Positions 42,721 through 52,560 of a stretch of DNA of 64,000 nucleotides are shown in pieces (within the stretch, counting starts at the first letter, position 1; the number at the start of each line of letters is the position of its first letter). Source of the stretch: Macrothele yani. Taxonomy: Eukaryota; Arthropoda; Arachnida; Araneae; Macrothelidae. The position numbers were made by a program, and so were the translations under genes. The stretch is taken from assembly GCA_039090855.1 (NCBI GenBank), contig CM077013.1, positions 135,739,240-135,803,239 of the forward strand, given 5' to 3'. The notes below the pieces were generated by a model. The model had not been told where the DNA came from and ran no database searches. It saw only the letters and a list, made by a program, of their open reading frames with translations.

Positions 42721-42973
42721 GTTTTTAGCTGTTATAAAAAATATCTGAACTAATTGCAATGTGAAAACTCTCGCTATATATATACATCTCCTCTAGAAGA
42801 TAAATATAAAACAAGAAATGTTCACGGTTACCATTATGGGCAGTAGGCATGTAAAAATTTATATTCAGTAAACTTCAACAATATCAGTTTCATAAACTGC
42901 TTTCTTTTTCCTAATGCTTGACCAAATTAATTAAGGTCTTACGTTCAATAAGTAGGAACTGTACACCAGCTAT

Positions 42974-43815
42974 ACTCAAAATAGTATAACTAAACTAATA
43001 ATCCGAAATTTCTTGGCGTCGAATAGAAATAAAACTTTCCAAGCTTTCGCACATCAACCAGATGGCTTTTTCAAGGAAGGTTGACAACTAACTGCAAACT
43101 GGATAATAGAGCGTTTCAACAATTTGAACGCGGTGACTTGACTAGACAATACATGAATAGGCGCAAACGTCATAATTAGAAGAAACGAAGTCACTTTGGT
43201 TGGGCACGCGGTATAATGGTAGAGAACTCAGCATTATTTGAAGAATTGATTCCAAATACGTGGCAACTCCAGGGAGACGATATCATTACCAGCCTCGTTG
43301 CTGGCCAAGATTTCCAAAGTTTCGCGTATGGCAGTAGATTTGGGTGTGGGGTATGAAGCTAACTTCTTTACATCCAGCGAAGTCAAGTTCAAGTCCGCCG
43401 ATCCTATATGGAGTGATGTAAAGAAATTAGCTTAATACTCCACTCCCAAATCTACTGCCATTCGCGAATCCTTGGAAATCTTGACCAGCTACGAGGCTTG
43501 CAATGATAGCTTCTCTCTGGAGTTGCCACGTATTTAGAATCAATTCTTCAAATAATGCTGCGTTTTCTACCATGGTACCGCGTGCCCAACCAACGTGACC
43601 TCGTTTCTTCGAATTATGACGTTTGCGCCTATTCATTTATTGTCTAGTCAAGTCACCGCGTTCAGATTGTTGAAACGTTCTATTATCCAGTTTGCAGTTA
43701 GCTGTCTACCTTCCTTGAAAAAGCCATCTGGTTGATCTGCGAAAGCTTGGAAAATTTTATTTCTATTCTACGCCAAGAAATTTTGGCTTATTAGTATAGT
43801 TATACTATTTTGAGT
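42974..43815. mobile_element. Large foldback: 401-bp arms, 40-bp loop
   Basis: Left arm 42974-43374 and right arm 43415-43815 have equal length and are reverse complements with scattered mismatches (ACTCAAAATAGTATAACTAA outer end, TTCTTTACATC inner tip). No coding capacity; the 69-codon frame on the right arm has no motif. 43816-44153 holds nothing recognisable. Confidence 0.92.
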
Positions 43816-44165
43816 AAGGTCTTACGTATTTTGTAGAGGAAGTCATTTCATTTTCACATTACGAGAACATAAGCGTCAGGGTTTCCCTTAAACTTCACCT
43901 AATGACGGAAATATTATAAATATGTATACCAACGTGCAAGTGCATTACGTGTCCAAATACGCTTTTTCTCTGAATATAAATTTAAAATAAAAGAAACGTT
44001 AACAAAACTTCTAGGATTGTTCTTCAAAATGTCTACACTAATTTTAAATAGCCAGAAGAAGAATTTGTGTAAAGTTAAGGCAATTGATCCAATGTACAAG
44101 CTCTAAAATTTAACCTAACTCGGAAATGCGCTGCATTAAAAATATGCACGTACATAAACAACAAT

Positions 44166-47100
44166 CATCATCATCATCATTGTCAACCATTATCAATCCA
44201 CTGCTGGACGAAGGTCTCCCCAAGTTTCCTCCACAACGGTCTGTCTTGTGCCAGTCTCCTCCATGTCACCCCTGCATACTTTCGAATTTCATCCACCCAT
44301 CTCCCATGTGGTCTTCTTCTGGGTCTTTTCCTGTCCCTTGGAATCCAATCTAAAATTTCGGCTGTCCATCGATGATCTGTCCTTCTGGCAGTATGTCCAG
44401 CCCATTGCCATTTCAGGGATTTAACTCTGATCATGATGTCTTCCACTCTTGTCATTTTTCGGATCCACGAGTTCCTCTTCTTATCTCTCCTGGTTACACC
44501 AAGCATGCACCTGTCCATGCTGCTTTGAGTTGTCTGCAGCCTTTGTATGTCTCTTTTAGTTAAGGTCCACGTCTCTGCACCATACGTAAGCACTGGAAGG
44601 ATGCATTGATCAAACACTTTTCTTTTAAGACATAATGGCATATTGCTCTTGAAAATAATGCTGTTTCTTCCAAAAGCTCTCCAGGCAAGTTTTGTACGCA
44701 GATTAATTTCTTCATCAATGTGACACTCACTTGATATCTGCTGTCCAAGATAAAGGTACGTGTCTGTTATCTCCAGCTTTTCTCCATCAATCGATAAATC
44801 TTCATTTCTTGTAAAAGCATTGAACATCGCTTTTGTCTTCTGAAAGTTCATTTTTAATCCCACTTCTTTACTCTTGTCAGCAAGTTCCTGGATCATACTC
44901 TGCAGCTCTGATGGGGTAGTTGCAAAAATGACTACGTCATCAGCAAAACGAAGGTGGGTTAGATAATCTCCATTAATCTTTATCCACTTGTTTTCCCAGC
45001 TCAGCGACTGAAAAACACCCTCTAATGTGGCATTAAAGAGCTTCGGAGATGTGGTGTCACCTTGTCTCACTCCCTTTCCAATTTTAACGTGTGTTGTATT
45101 TTCAAACAGCCTAATCTTTGCACTTGCATTTTCATAGATGTTATTAATAATATTAATGTATGCATCTTCAATACCGCAGGTTTTCAGAGCCATTGTAACT
45201 GCTGATGGTTTCACCGAATCAAAGGCTTTTTCATAATCGATAAAAGCCATGCACAATGGAAGTTCATATTCCCTCGCTCTTTCAATTAGTTCTCTCAGCA
45301 CGTGAATATGATCTATTGTGCTGTAGCCACTCCTGAATCCAGCTTGTTCTCTCGGTTGAGCCATGTCCAGTGTTACCTTCAAGCGGTGTGAAAGAACTTT
45401 AGTGAAGATTTTATAAACTACTGATAGGAGGCTGATAGGTCTGTAGTTTCCGAGATCCTCAATGTCACCTTTCTTATGTAGCAGGATCATTGTAGCGGTG
45501 TTCCAATCCTCAGGAATCTTTCCTTCATTAAGGCATCGAGTGAAAATTTGGGCGAGTACTGTTTCGATTTCTCCACTTGCTTCTTGCATGATGTCTACAG
45601 TAATTCCATCTTCTCCTGGAGCTTTTCCTCGCTTCATGTTCTTGATTGCATGTGCAACTTCTGCTGGAAGGACTGGAGGAACTCTGGTACTGGTATCTTT
45701 CATGATGTCTGGAGTGCATGTATCATCCCTTTCATATAATTTGGAGTAGAAATCTTTCACACTTGTCAAAATTTTGCCTCTATTTCTTGTTACAGAACCA
45801 TCTTCTTTTCTCAGTGCCATAATCTGTTTTCTTCCTTTACTGAGATGTCCCTTTGCTATCTTTAGGCTTTGGTTGTTTTCAATTGCTTTCCTCACTAGTT
45901 CACAGTTGAATTTCCTTACGTCTTCAGTGATACTTTTTCTTACTGTCTTGCATAGCTCTATATATTCCACTTTGGAAGTCACATCTTCTTTAGTTGTCCT
46001 CATCTCTCTTCTTTTTTGCATCAACATTTTGGTTTTTCCTGATAATTTGTTCACATGCAACTTGTTCTTAGACCCAGCTAATTTTGTTGCTGTTTCCATA
46101 AGAGCTTTGGTTACTTTTCTGTTAACTTCAGAGATGTCCACTTCTTCCGATGTTAGGCCTTCTAAAGCAGAGAACCTGTTCTTCAGTTCTAACTTGAAGG
46201 TATTATGGTGTTTTTTAAGGTTGGTTATGTCAATAGATTTTGTTTGTCTTATGAGCTTGCCACGTTCAAGTTTAGTGTTGAGGTGCATCTTACATCTCAC
46301 CAATCTATGGTCACTACCTGTGTTGAACTTGTTTAGCACACTGCAGTCTTCTATGACGAATTTTTTGTTACACATAATAAAATCAATTTCACTTGTCGTC
46401 CCATTTGGATGTCTCCATGTCCATTTCCTGTGTGGCTTTTTCTTGAAGAAGGAGTTCAAGATGAAAAACCCTTCTGCCTCAGCAAACTCAACGAGAGTAT
46501 TTCCACGCTGGTTTCTGTTGCCATGACCGAATTTACCTACTGAAGTTTCATTCTGTTGCCGTTGCCCTATTTTTGCATTGAAATCTCCCATAATTATTTT
46601 CAAGTGCTGCTTACCTTTATTATTTAGATGACAAATTTCCTCATAAAATTCTTCAATTTCTTCTTCAGGATGACTTGTGGTGGGTGCATAAGTTTGAATA
46701 ATCTGAGCCTGGTATCTTTTCGAGATTTGGATAGCAAGTCGTGCAGCTCTGTCAGAGGAACTTTCAACTTCTACAACTTTATCCTTCAGTTTCTTGTTTA
46801 TTATAAATCCAACACCACTAGTTCTGTCAGTATCTGTCCCACGATAGTAGAAGAGATGTCCACTTTTCAGTTCGATGAGATCTTCTCCTTTTCTCCTTAC
46901 CTCACTTAGCCCGACGATGTCCCACTTGATCCTTTGTAGTTCCTCTTCCAATTCAAGAAGCCTTGAATCAGAAGATAGGGAGCGTCCATTGTAAGTAGCC
47001 AAGGTCAGCATCAGATGGCAGCCTAGTCCGGTCCTCCGGGGATTCTTAGCACCCTCTGCCTTCATGTCGCACTGGCCGCTGCCTTGGCCAGGTACATTCC

Positions 47101-47353
47101 AGCTGCCGGAGACTGAGGGCCAAGATTTAAGTTGTGGAATCATTTTGGAGGGGTTTGGCCATAACTCACCACGCTGGCCAAGCGGGTTGGTGAGTGTGGG
47201 ATAGAATTTCCTCTAATCCCGATGGTATAGTTATACCGCTATGGGCGGTCGTCAGAGCCCCTTTAGTGGGAACAGGATGCACCACGAGAAGGCGGGGTTG
47301 ACATTTGTCAAGGAGAATCTGTGATGTTACGCATCACCTGACCTTACATCCCC
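44166..47353 (-). mobile_element. Complete RTE-type LINE with 12-bp target duplication
   Basis: Bounded by ATAAACAACAAT at 44154-44165 and 47354-47365. On the minus strand the order is a ~210-bp 5' leader (47353-47144), a 986-codon frame (47143-44183), then a ~17-bp (GAT)n-type 3' tail. The stop codon lies practically at the tail, as in RTE elements. No 5' truncation. Other truncated copies lie at 15.6 and 18.6-19.3 kb. Confidence 0.95.
44183..47143 (-). CDS. RTE LINE polyprotein: APE endonuclease plus reverse transcriptase
   Basis: Single 986-residue frame with no stop. The apurinic-like endonuclease covers about 46-290: LATYNGRSL at the start, catalytic-type Glu in LSEVR (E81), TYAPT (151-155), GDFNAKIG (186-193) and SDHRLV (277-282). 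The reverse transcriptase covers about 490-800: GNYRPIS (565-571), DYEKAFD (636-642), GVRQGDTTSP (691-700) and active-site FADDVV (733-738). A C-terminal region follows with CHIDEEIN and TYGAETWTLT. Length fits the RTE clade (about 1000 residues). Methionine at residue 45 (MLTLATYNG) is an alternative start just before the endonuclease. All key residues are intact, so activity is plausible. Confidence 0.95.
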   Translation of the reverse strand: MIPQLKSWPSVSGSWNVPGQGSGQCDMKAEGAKNPRRTGLGCHLMLTLATYNGRSLSSDSRLLELEEELQRIKWDIVGLSEVRRKGEDLIELKSGHLFYYRGTDTDRTSGVGFIINKKLKDKVVEVESSSDRAARLAIQISKRYQAQIIQTYAPTTSHPEEEIEEFYEEICHLNNKGKQHLKIIMGDFNAKIGQRQQNETSVGKFGHGNRNQRGNTLVEFAEAEGFFILNSFFKKKPHRKWTWRHPNGTTSEIDFIMCNKKFVIEDCSVLNKFNTGSDHRLVRCKMHLNTKLERGKLIRQTKSIDITNLKKHHNTFKLELKNRFSALEGLTSEEVDISEVNRKVTKALMETATKLAGSKNKLHVNKLSGKTKMLMQKRREMRTTKEDVTSKVEYIELCKTVRKSITEDVRKFNCELVRKAIENNQSLKIAKGHLSKGRKQIMALRKEDGSVTRNRGKILTSVKDFYSKLYERDDTCTPDIMKDTSTRVPPVLPAEVAHAIKNMKRGKAPGEDGITVDIMQEASGEIETVLAQIFTRCLNEGKIPEDWNTATMILLHKKGDIEDLGNYRPISLLSVVYKIFTKVLSHRLKVTLDMAQPREQAGFRSGYSTIDHIHVLRELIERAREYELPLCMAFIDYEKAFDSVKPSAVTMALKTCGIEDAYINIINNIYENASAKIRLFENTTHVKIGKGVRQGDTTSPKLFNATLEGVFQSLSWENKWIKINGDYLTHLRFADDVVIFATTPSELQSMIQELADKSKEVGLKMNFQKTKAMFNAFTRNEDLSIDGEKLEITDTYLYLGQQISSECHIDEEINLRTKLAWRAFGRNSIIFKSNMPLCLKRKVFDQCILPVLTYGAETWTLTKRDIQRLQTTQSSMDRCMLGVTRRDKKRNSWIRKMTRVEDIMIRVKSLKWQWAGHTARRTDHRWTAEILDWIPRDRKRPRRRPHGRWVDEIRKYAGVTWRRLAQDRPLWRKLGETFVQQWIDNG

Positions 47354-47365
47354 ATAAACAACAAT

Positions 47366-48036
47366 ACATCCATGTATTTAATACACATTTCGCTTCCTAA
47401 TGAACATTTTTGTTTGGGGCAGCAACTGTGAAATAAATATCTCACTTTGCTGTATTTTGTGATCTTGAAGTTTTCTGTTCTTATGTCATTCAGCTATTTA
47501 CCCTGGATAAAAAAACGCGTGGGGCAGTTTTTAAAGAACTCTTATTAAACTAGCCCATAGCCCGTCCTAGGACGTTTGTTTTTAAGCTTTAAATACATAT
47601 TAATATATAGGGGACTTTCCCCTTCTAAGACGGGGTGAAAATTTTAATTGAAGCAGATTGAAAACAAATCAAATAGACGCCGGCTTTTTGTAAGGAAATA
47701 TAGTAAAAACTTAAATGACTTTCTCCGGCACACATGTTATTTCCTTCACGGCTTGTTTTAGGCTGTCCTATTCGATGGTTAGTTTGAAACTTCATATCGA
47801 AGCTTTTTCTACAAAATAATGCGACATCTGGTATTACAAATCGGAACTATCTACATTATCAACAATGTGCTGTTGGGACGACATCTGTTTTTAGATGCAA
47901 TTTTGATTTTGCTCACTTTGACATCTCAAGACTTCAGTTTTTATTGTAGGTTAGAGCGTTTAGGTAGAACGATATTTTGCAAAATGTATAATATATAATC
48001 AGCACTCAGCCCGGAAAGTTAGTTAAATTATAAAAA
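47366..48036. other. No recognised feature
   Basis: AT-rich DNA between the RTE insertion and the long inverted-repeat unit. Confidence 0.4.
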
Positions 48037-48579
48037 GGGATCTTTTATATTAATTCCCCGCCAATACATTTTTTCATTAATTCACAGCGAATCGCCTGAA
48101 AATATGTTTATCAGTTTAGCCTCTTGAAGTTATCGATGATAATCGATGTTTATCGATGATTAGTATTGTTTTACAGAATTTGTCCGATTCGTAAATATAA
48201 ACAAAAATCGTTTTCATTAAATACATCTTTTTCTTTCCAATACATTTATTTCCACAATTTGTTTTTTACTTCTAAAAATAACCATTGTAAAGGACGAAAT
48301 AACAACACTTGAAAAAGTGAAAATTTTATATAGATTCATTGTCTATATTTTGGCATTAGAGTAAAATCATATAAAAACATATGCGAAACTAAACTTTCAT
48401 TAAATAACAGAAATAAACAGCCCATTGCAGATGATCATTAGGAGGCCAGTACGATACAACATCAGTTAAAATTTGATCAAAGGCATCACTATTTTATATA
48501 TAATTTATGACAGCAAAGCTTGCGGTGTTAAGATAGAATAGTAATAACAACGTTTCGCTCAATAAAATGTTTATTATAC

Positions 48580-48626
48580 ATCGACTATAGTTTCGCAGAA
48601 CGTTTGGCTCGGCTTCCTCAGGACGA
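48580..48626 (-). ncRNA. Hammerhead-like motif, left end
   Basis: Minus strand: CTGAGGA (48615-48621; position 7 is variable in hammerheads), GAAA (48591-48594), GTC (48583-48585), palindromic stem III CTATAG. Confidence 0.6.
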
Positions 48627-48641
48627 ATGGAGCGTAAACAT

Positions 48642-49643
48642 TCAAATCATTGTGACATCATCAGAATTCTGACGGTCACGGGTTTTGGCCAGTTGTTTCC
48701 ACGCGCTTGAAAGAAATGGAGTCGACGTCATGTCGTTGACAAGCCGTGACGAGTTTCGGTATATGTGGAAAGCTTCTAATATATTAAGCTTGAAAGTCGA
48801 GTACGGTTTATCAATAAGTGTAGCGTTTCCAAACAAAAAGTTATGGTTATTTTCGTGACAATGTTGAGCTATAGACGACTTCTTCAGTTCATAGTTCCGT
48901 ACATATGTCTTGTGTTCCTTCACACGAAAACTTAAAACCCTGCGGGTCTGTCCTAAATATGAAAGTCCACATTCACAAGGTATCTGATAAATTCCCCAGG
49001 AGTTTAAGTCTTCAACGTAGTCTTTTGATCCGTAAAAAATCATCTTGTTTATGGGTTTGAAAATAACTTTGAAATTAAAACTTTTAAGGATTTTTGAAAT
49101 CGCGAAGCAAATCTGAGGAGCAAATGGGATAACTGCCCAATTCATTTGTATTGGGAGGTCTATAGGCATGAGCGTGCAGACAGACTTTGGTTTCCTAAAT
49201 TTTTGGGCAGCTTTGTCTATAACGGAAGGGCTGTATCCTCTGCATGCTGCAGTTTGTTTAAGAAAATCAAGCTCTTTTTGTAAGGAATCCTTAGTTGAGC
49301 AGATATGTATTGCACGATATACGTATGTGAAGAAGGCCGAGATCTTTTGTTTGCATGGATGATTTGATTTTGCATGAGGGGGTAAGGAAACAGCAAATGG
49401 TTTTCGATAAACTGTTGTACTAAAGGATCCTTGAGAGCGTGACTCAAGGGCATCGAGGAATGGTAAGCAGCCATTATTCTCAGTCTCATATGTGAACTGT
49501 ATATGAGGATCGATTGAATAGCTGGACTCGAATTTCAAGCTTAATATATTAGAAGCTTTCCACATATACCGGAACTCGTCACGGCTTGTCAACGACATGA
49601 CGTCGCCTCCATTTCTTTCAAGCGCGTGGAAACAACTCGCCAA
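48642..49643 (-). CDS. Penelope-like ORF, 5'-truncated: linker and GIY-YIG endonuclease
   Basis: 333-codon open frame. Residues from about 38 on are genuine Penelope: CLPFLDALESRSQG, TTVYRKPFAVSLPPHAKS, HICSTKDSLQKELDFL, then GIY (217-219), CECG (223-226), YLG (229-231) and KEHKTY (242-247), ending DDVTMI. The YIG Ile is Leu. The first ~37 residues are an artefact: they read the inverted right arm antisense (complement of the EAFHIYRNSSRLVND region). No reverse transcriptase remains. The endonuclease frame itself is intact. Confidence 0.85.
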   Translation of the reverse strand: MASCFHALERNGGDVMSLTSRDEFRYMWKASNILSLKFESSYSIDPHIQFTYETENNGCLPFLDALESRSQGSFSTTVYRKPFAVSLPPHAKSNHPCKQKISAFFTYVYRAIHICSTKDSLQKELDFLKQTAACRGYSPSVIDKAAQKFRKPKSVCTLMPIDLPIQMNWAVIPFAPQICFAISKILKSFNFKVIFKPINKMIFYGSKDYVEDLNSWGIYQIPCECGLSYLGQTRRVLSFRVKEHKTYVRNYELKKSSIAQHCHENNHNFLFGNATLIDKPYSTFKLNILEAFHIYRNSSRLVNDMTSTPFLSSAWKQLAKTRDRQNSDDVTMI

Positions 49644-49699
49644 AACCCGTGACCGTCAGATTTCTGATGATGTCACAATGATTTGAATGTTTACGCTCC

Positions 49700-49750
49700 A
49701 TTCGTCCTGAGGAAGCCGAGCCAAACGCTCTGCGGAACTGTAGTCGATGT
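49700..49750 (+). ncRNA. Hammerhead-like motif, right end, core mutated
   Basis: CTGAGGA (49707-49713) and GTC (49743-49745) remain, but the GAAA box reads GGAA (49734-49737) and stem III is CTGTAG. Probably inactive. Confidence 0.5.
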
Positions 49751-50045
49751 ATAATAAATATTTTATTGTGCAAAACGTTGTTATTATTATTCTGCATCAC
49801 TATTTGCTGCTTTCACCTTTTCTCTCCACATGAATTCACATAAATAACTATTTAACATTGAGCGATGGTGCTCCACATTTTTTTGTTCTTCGGTTTTACT
49901 TTTCCACACAAACTGTCAATGCCCTGAGTATGTGCATCGGTATCACTGTTAATGAATTCTAATGAATGATTAACTGCCAAATGAGTATATTTTGGTTCAT
50001 TTTGTACGCTTTCCAAATGTAAGTTGAAGAAGCGTATATGCTCCA

Positions 50046-50515
50046 GCTTTGTCTGTCTGTCTGTCTGTCTTCTGTCCGCACGATAACTCGCGTAAAAATG
50101 GTTCGGTTTCAATGAAATTTTAGTATGTGGTAGGGGACTACCTGACGAACCCTATTGGAAATTGAGTCAAAGGTCAGGACATAGGAGCGGGATCCATTCT
50201 ATTGCCCTTATGCGTTATAACGTGTGTAAAAATATTTCGATTTCGATGAAATTTTAGTATGTGGTAGGGGACAAACTTGGGACGAACCCTATTGAAAATG
50301 GGCGAAATGGGGTCAAAGGTCAGGCCATAGGAGCGGGATGCATTCTACCAACCTTATGCGTCATAATTTACGTAAAAACGATTCGATTGAGACAAAACTT
50401 TGTCATATTGTTCCGGAAGTACACTCAACCGGTTATGTTGAATATCATCGAAATGGGGTCAAAGGTCAGGGCATAAGAACGAGATCTATTCTACAGTCAT
50501 TATCCTCATAACTTG
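50046..50515. repeat. (GTCT)n and a three-unit ~135-150-bp tandem repeat
   Basis: GTCTGTCTGTCTGTCTGTCT at about 50050 precedes units with GATTTCGATGAAATTTTAGT, ATGTGGTAGGGGAC and GGGGTCAAAGGTCAGG; GTCAAAGGTCAGG at 50167, 50312 and 50458 gives 145-146-bp spacing. Confidence 0.85.
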
Positions 50516-51330
50516 AGTAATAACTTAAGTAATGATTTCTGGTATGTTGGAAAGCATGTCATAATCAGTGCATTGCACGATTTTACTAACTTGTTTAAAT
50601 TTTGGTAAGCTTTTCATTCATTAGAAATTATTGTAGTATATGGAGCAATTCGTTGACGAATAACTTCGCACAAAGTAGTAACAGATCGGGCAGGTAAGGC
50701 AACAAGAAAGCACTCTTTTGTTTTTCTGAAAATGAAACCAAATACCCATTTGCTGGGGTTAATCTCGTTCTCGATTGTATTACAGCGGCTAAAGAGCGAT
50801 TCAACTATTTCAACATGAATGTTCGGACCACCTCATTCTCATGAATGTTCGGACCACCCATAACATTCTCACATTTCAACAATGCACTAGCTCAAATTTA
50901 TCGCATGTAATTTGACCAGTCAACAACCGTTCCTCTAGAAATATTTAATTCTTTTTCACAGAATTTCAATATTGTTTTTTCATTTGTCCATGAATAAGTG
51001 AAAAGGCCGATAGAAGTAAAACAAAGTCTGCTATAACTGTACGAACCTATTAAATAACTATACGAAAGAAGTGGTTTTCCAGAAAGAAAACTACGTAGAT
51101 TACCTCTCCATCTGTCTTGTTTACCTAATTATAAATTCATTTCGTGTCCAAAGCGTCACTTAAAACTGAAAGGCAGAATTCCTTTACATTGAAAAAATGC
51201 AACTGCGCTCTCTTTTTCTTTAATTTTATGATACAATGATAATAAATTTATTTTTTCATACAGAAAAAACTAAGAAAAAAGTAATCACTTGAACTACTTC
51301 CGATGTATCAATAACGACAACGAATATTTC
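50516..51330. other. No recognised gene
   Basis: AT-rich interior of the long-TIR unit. A short duplication ATGAATGTTCGGACCACC occurs twice at about 50815-50860. Confidence 0.5.
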
Positions 51331-51489
51331 GGACAAATTCTGTAAAAGAATACTAATAATCGAAAATCATCGATAAACATCGACTATCATCGATAACATC
51401 AAGAAGCTAAACTGATAAACATATTTTCAGGCGATTCGCCGTGAATTAATGAACAAATGCATCGGCGAGGAATTAATATAAAAGGTCCT

Positions 51490-51850
51490 AAAAAAGTAAA
51501 AAATAATTAAAGTGTGCAAATTAATATTCGAATTGTCCTGAATTAAATTAATATACAAACTCAACTTGCCGTGATATTAAGATTTTGATTCGAATTTTGT
51601 AGATCGAATAAATAGAACTCGAGTCATTAATAATCTAATGTTTTTAAAAAAACACGCTATCACCTTAACATCGAAAAGTGATCGTGTGCAATCATTTTGA
51701 CATCGCGAGAGCACACACGAAATGATCGATAAATGATGCGCAACAATGCAGACGTTGCTGTGACGTCAAGCGTTCCAGAGAGACAGACAGATAGATCTGG
51801 GTGTTTATTATAATAATAAGTAGCACAATTTACTACACTAATTTAAACGT
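51490..51850. other. No recognised feature
   Basis: AT-rich, no identifiable element. Confidence 0.4.
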
Positions 51851-51889
51851 GTAGCACCAACAAAGACTCATACGAGCGTTAGCAAAGCT

Positions 51890-52560
51890 ACGTGTTCGAT
51901 CGCTGTGGTGGACCGACGTGTTTCCAGTGAATCACGGTAGATCCAGGAGTATGACGTCAGAGCTCTCCTGTGGCGTCGGCGCGAACGCCTGCTATATCGG
52001 GGATCGCGCCCTGCGTCGGATGGGTACGTTAAGCCGTCGCACCCAGGGTACTGGGCGTCTTCCTCCCCCTTTCCACTTCGGGCCGCGGATGGACTACTGA
52101 TCGACGTTCGTGACTGCAACCTCAGATTCGATCCCACGCAGGTACGAACCACTAAATATCCGCCGTGCGTCCGGATGCGCACGTTAAGCCGTTGGACCCC
52201 GGGTACTGCCCCCCCCCGGTTATAAATAAGGTCGTCTTCTTCACCCTTTCTACCTCGCTTTCGTGTCACTTTCCTTTCGAGCATTCCAGCCCAAATCTCC
52301 TAGCTTCCTATTTCTAAGGGTTGTTTAAGACCTAGGGTCAGACACTCCCTTCCTAAAATCCTTTACATATGATCTGATCTTTCCACTTCGCTTCCGTAAG
52401 ACTTTCATGTCGGGCACTCTAGCCCAAATCCCCTAGCTTCCTATTTCTAAGGGTTGCTTTAAGACCTAGGTTCAGACACTCCCTTTCTAAAATAATCTAC
52501 ATATGATCTGATCTGTAACTCACCGAGTTGCTCATGCTGGACCTGAACCCTCCCTCGATC
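51890..52560 (+). mobile_element. Family-E SINE-like repeat with internal tandem units
   Basis: Blocks GATGGGTACGTTAAGCCGTC (52018) and GATGCGCACGTTAAGCCGTT (52174) recur, with a tRNA-like segment TTCGTGACTGCAACCTCAGA TTCGATCCC between. Two ~133-bp units (about 52245-52380 and 52381-52515) share CCCCTAGCTTCCTATTTCTA and CAGACACTCCCTTCC. The end GTAACTCACCGAGTTGCTCA resembles a SINE-A tail. A fragment occurs inverted at 20866-20960. Confidence 0.65.

Larger units (their letters stand above)
48537..49792. mobile_element. Penelope-like palindrome with 260-bp inverted ends
   Basis: Left arm 48537-48796 and right arm 49533-49792 are inverted (AATAGTAATAACAACG at the left edge, complement at the right). 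The left arm continues into a minus-strand C-terminal ORF; the right arm is only the 3' end. Each outer end carries a hammerhead-like motif. Confidence 0.87.
48037..51489. mobile_element. 3.45-kb unit with ~155-bp terminal inverted repeats
   Basis: 48037-48190 and 51332-51489 are inverted (GGCGATTCGC, AAACATATTTTCAGGCGATT, ATCGATAAACATCGA motifs on both). No transposase of its own is visible; the interior holds a Penelope palindrome (48537-49792) and a tandem repeat (50085-50515). Long ends suggest a Mutator-like or foldback DNA transposon. No target duplication identified. Confidence 0.6.

Noticed and set aside
45774..46526. 250-codon frame on the plus strand
   Set aside because: It is antisense to the intact RTE reading frame and has no motif of its own.
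48642..49643. A 333-residue protein as one genuine gene product
   Set aside because: The first ~37 residues are the antisense reading of the opposite palindrome arm; only the remainder is real Penelope coding sequence.
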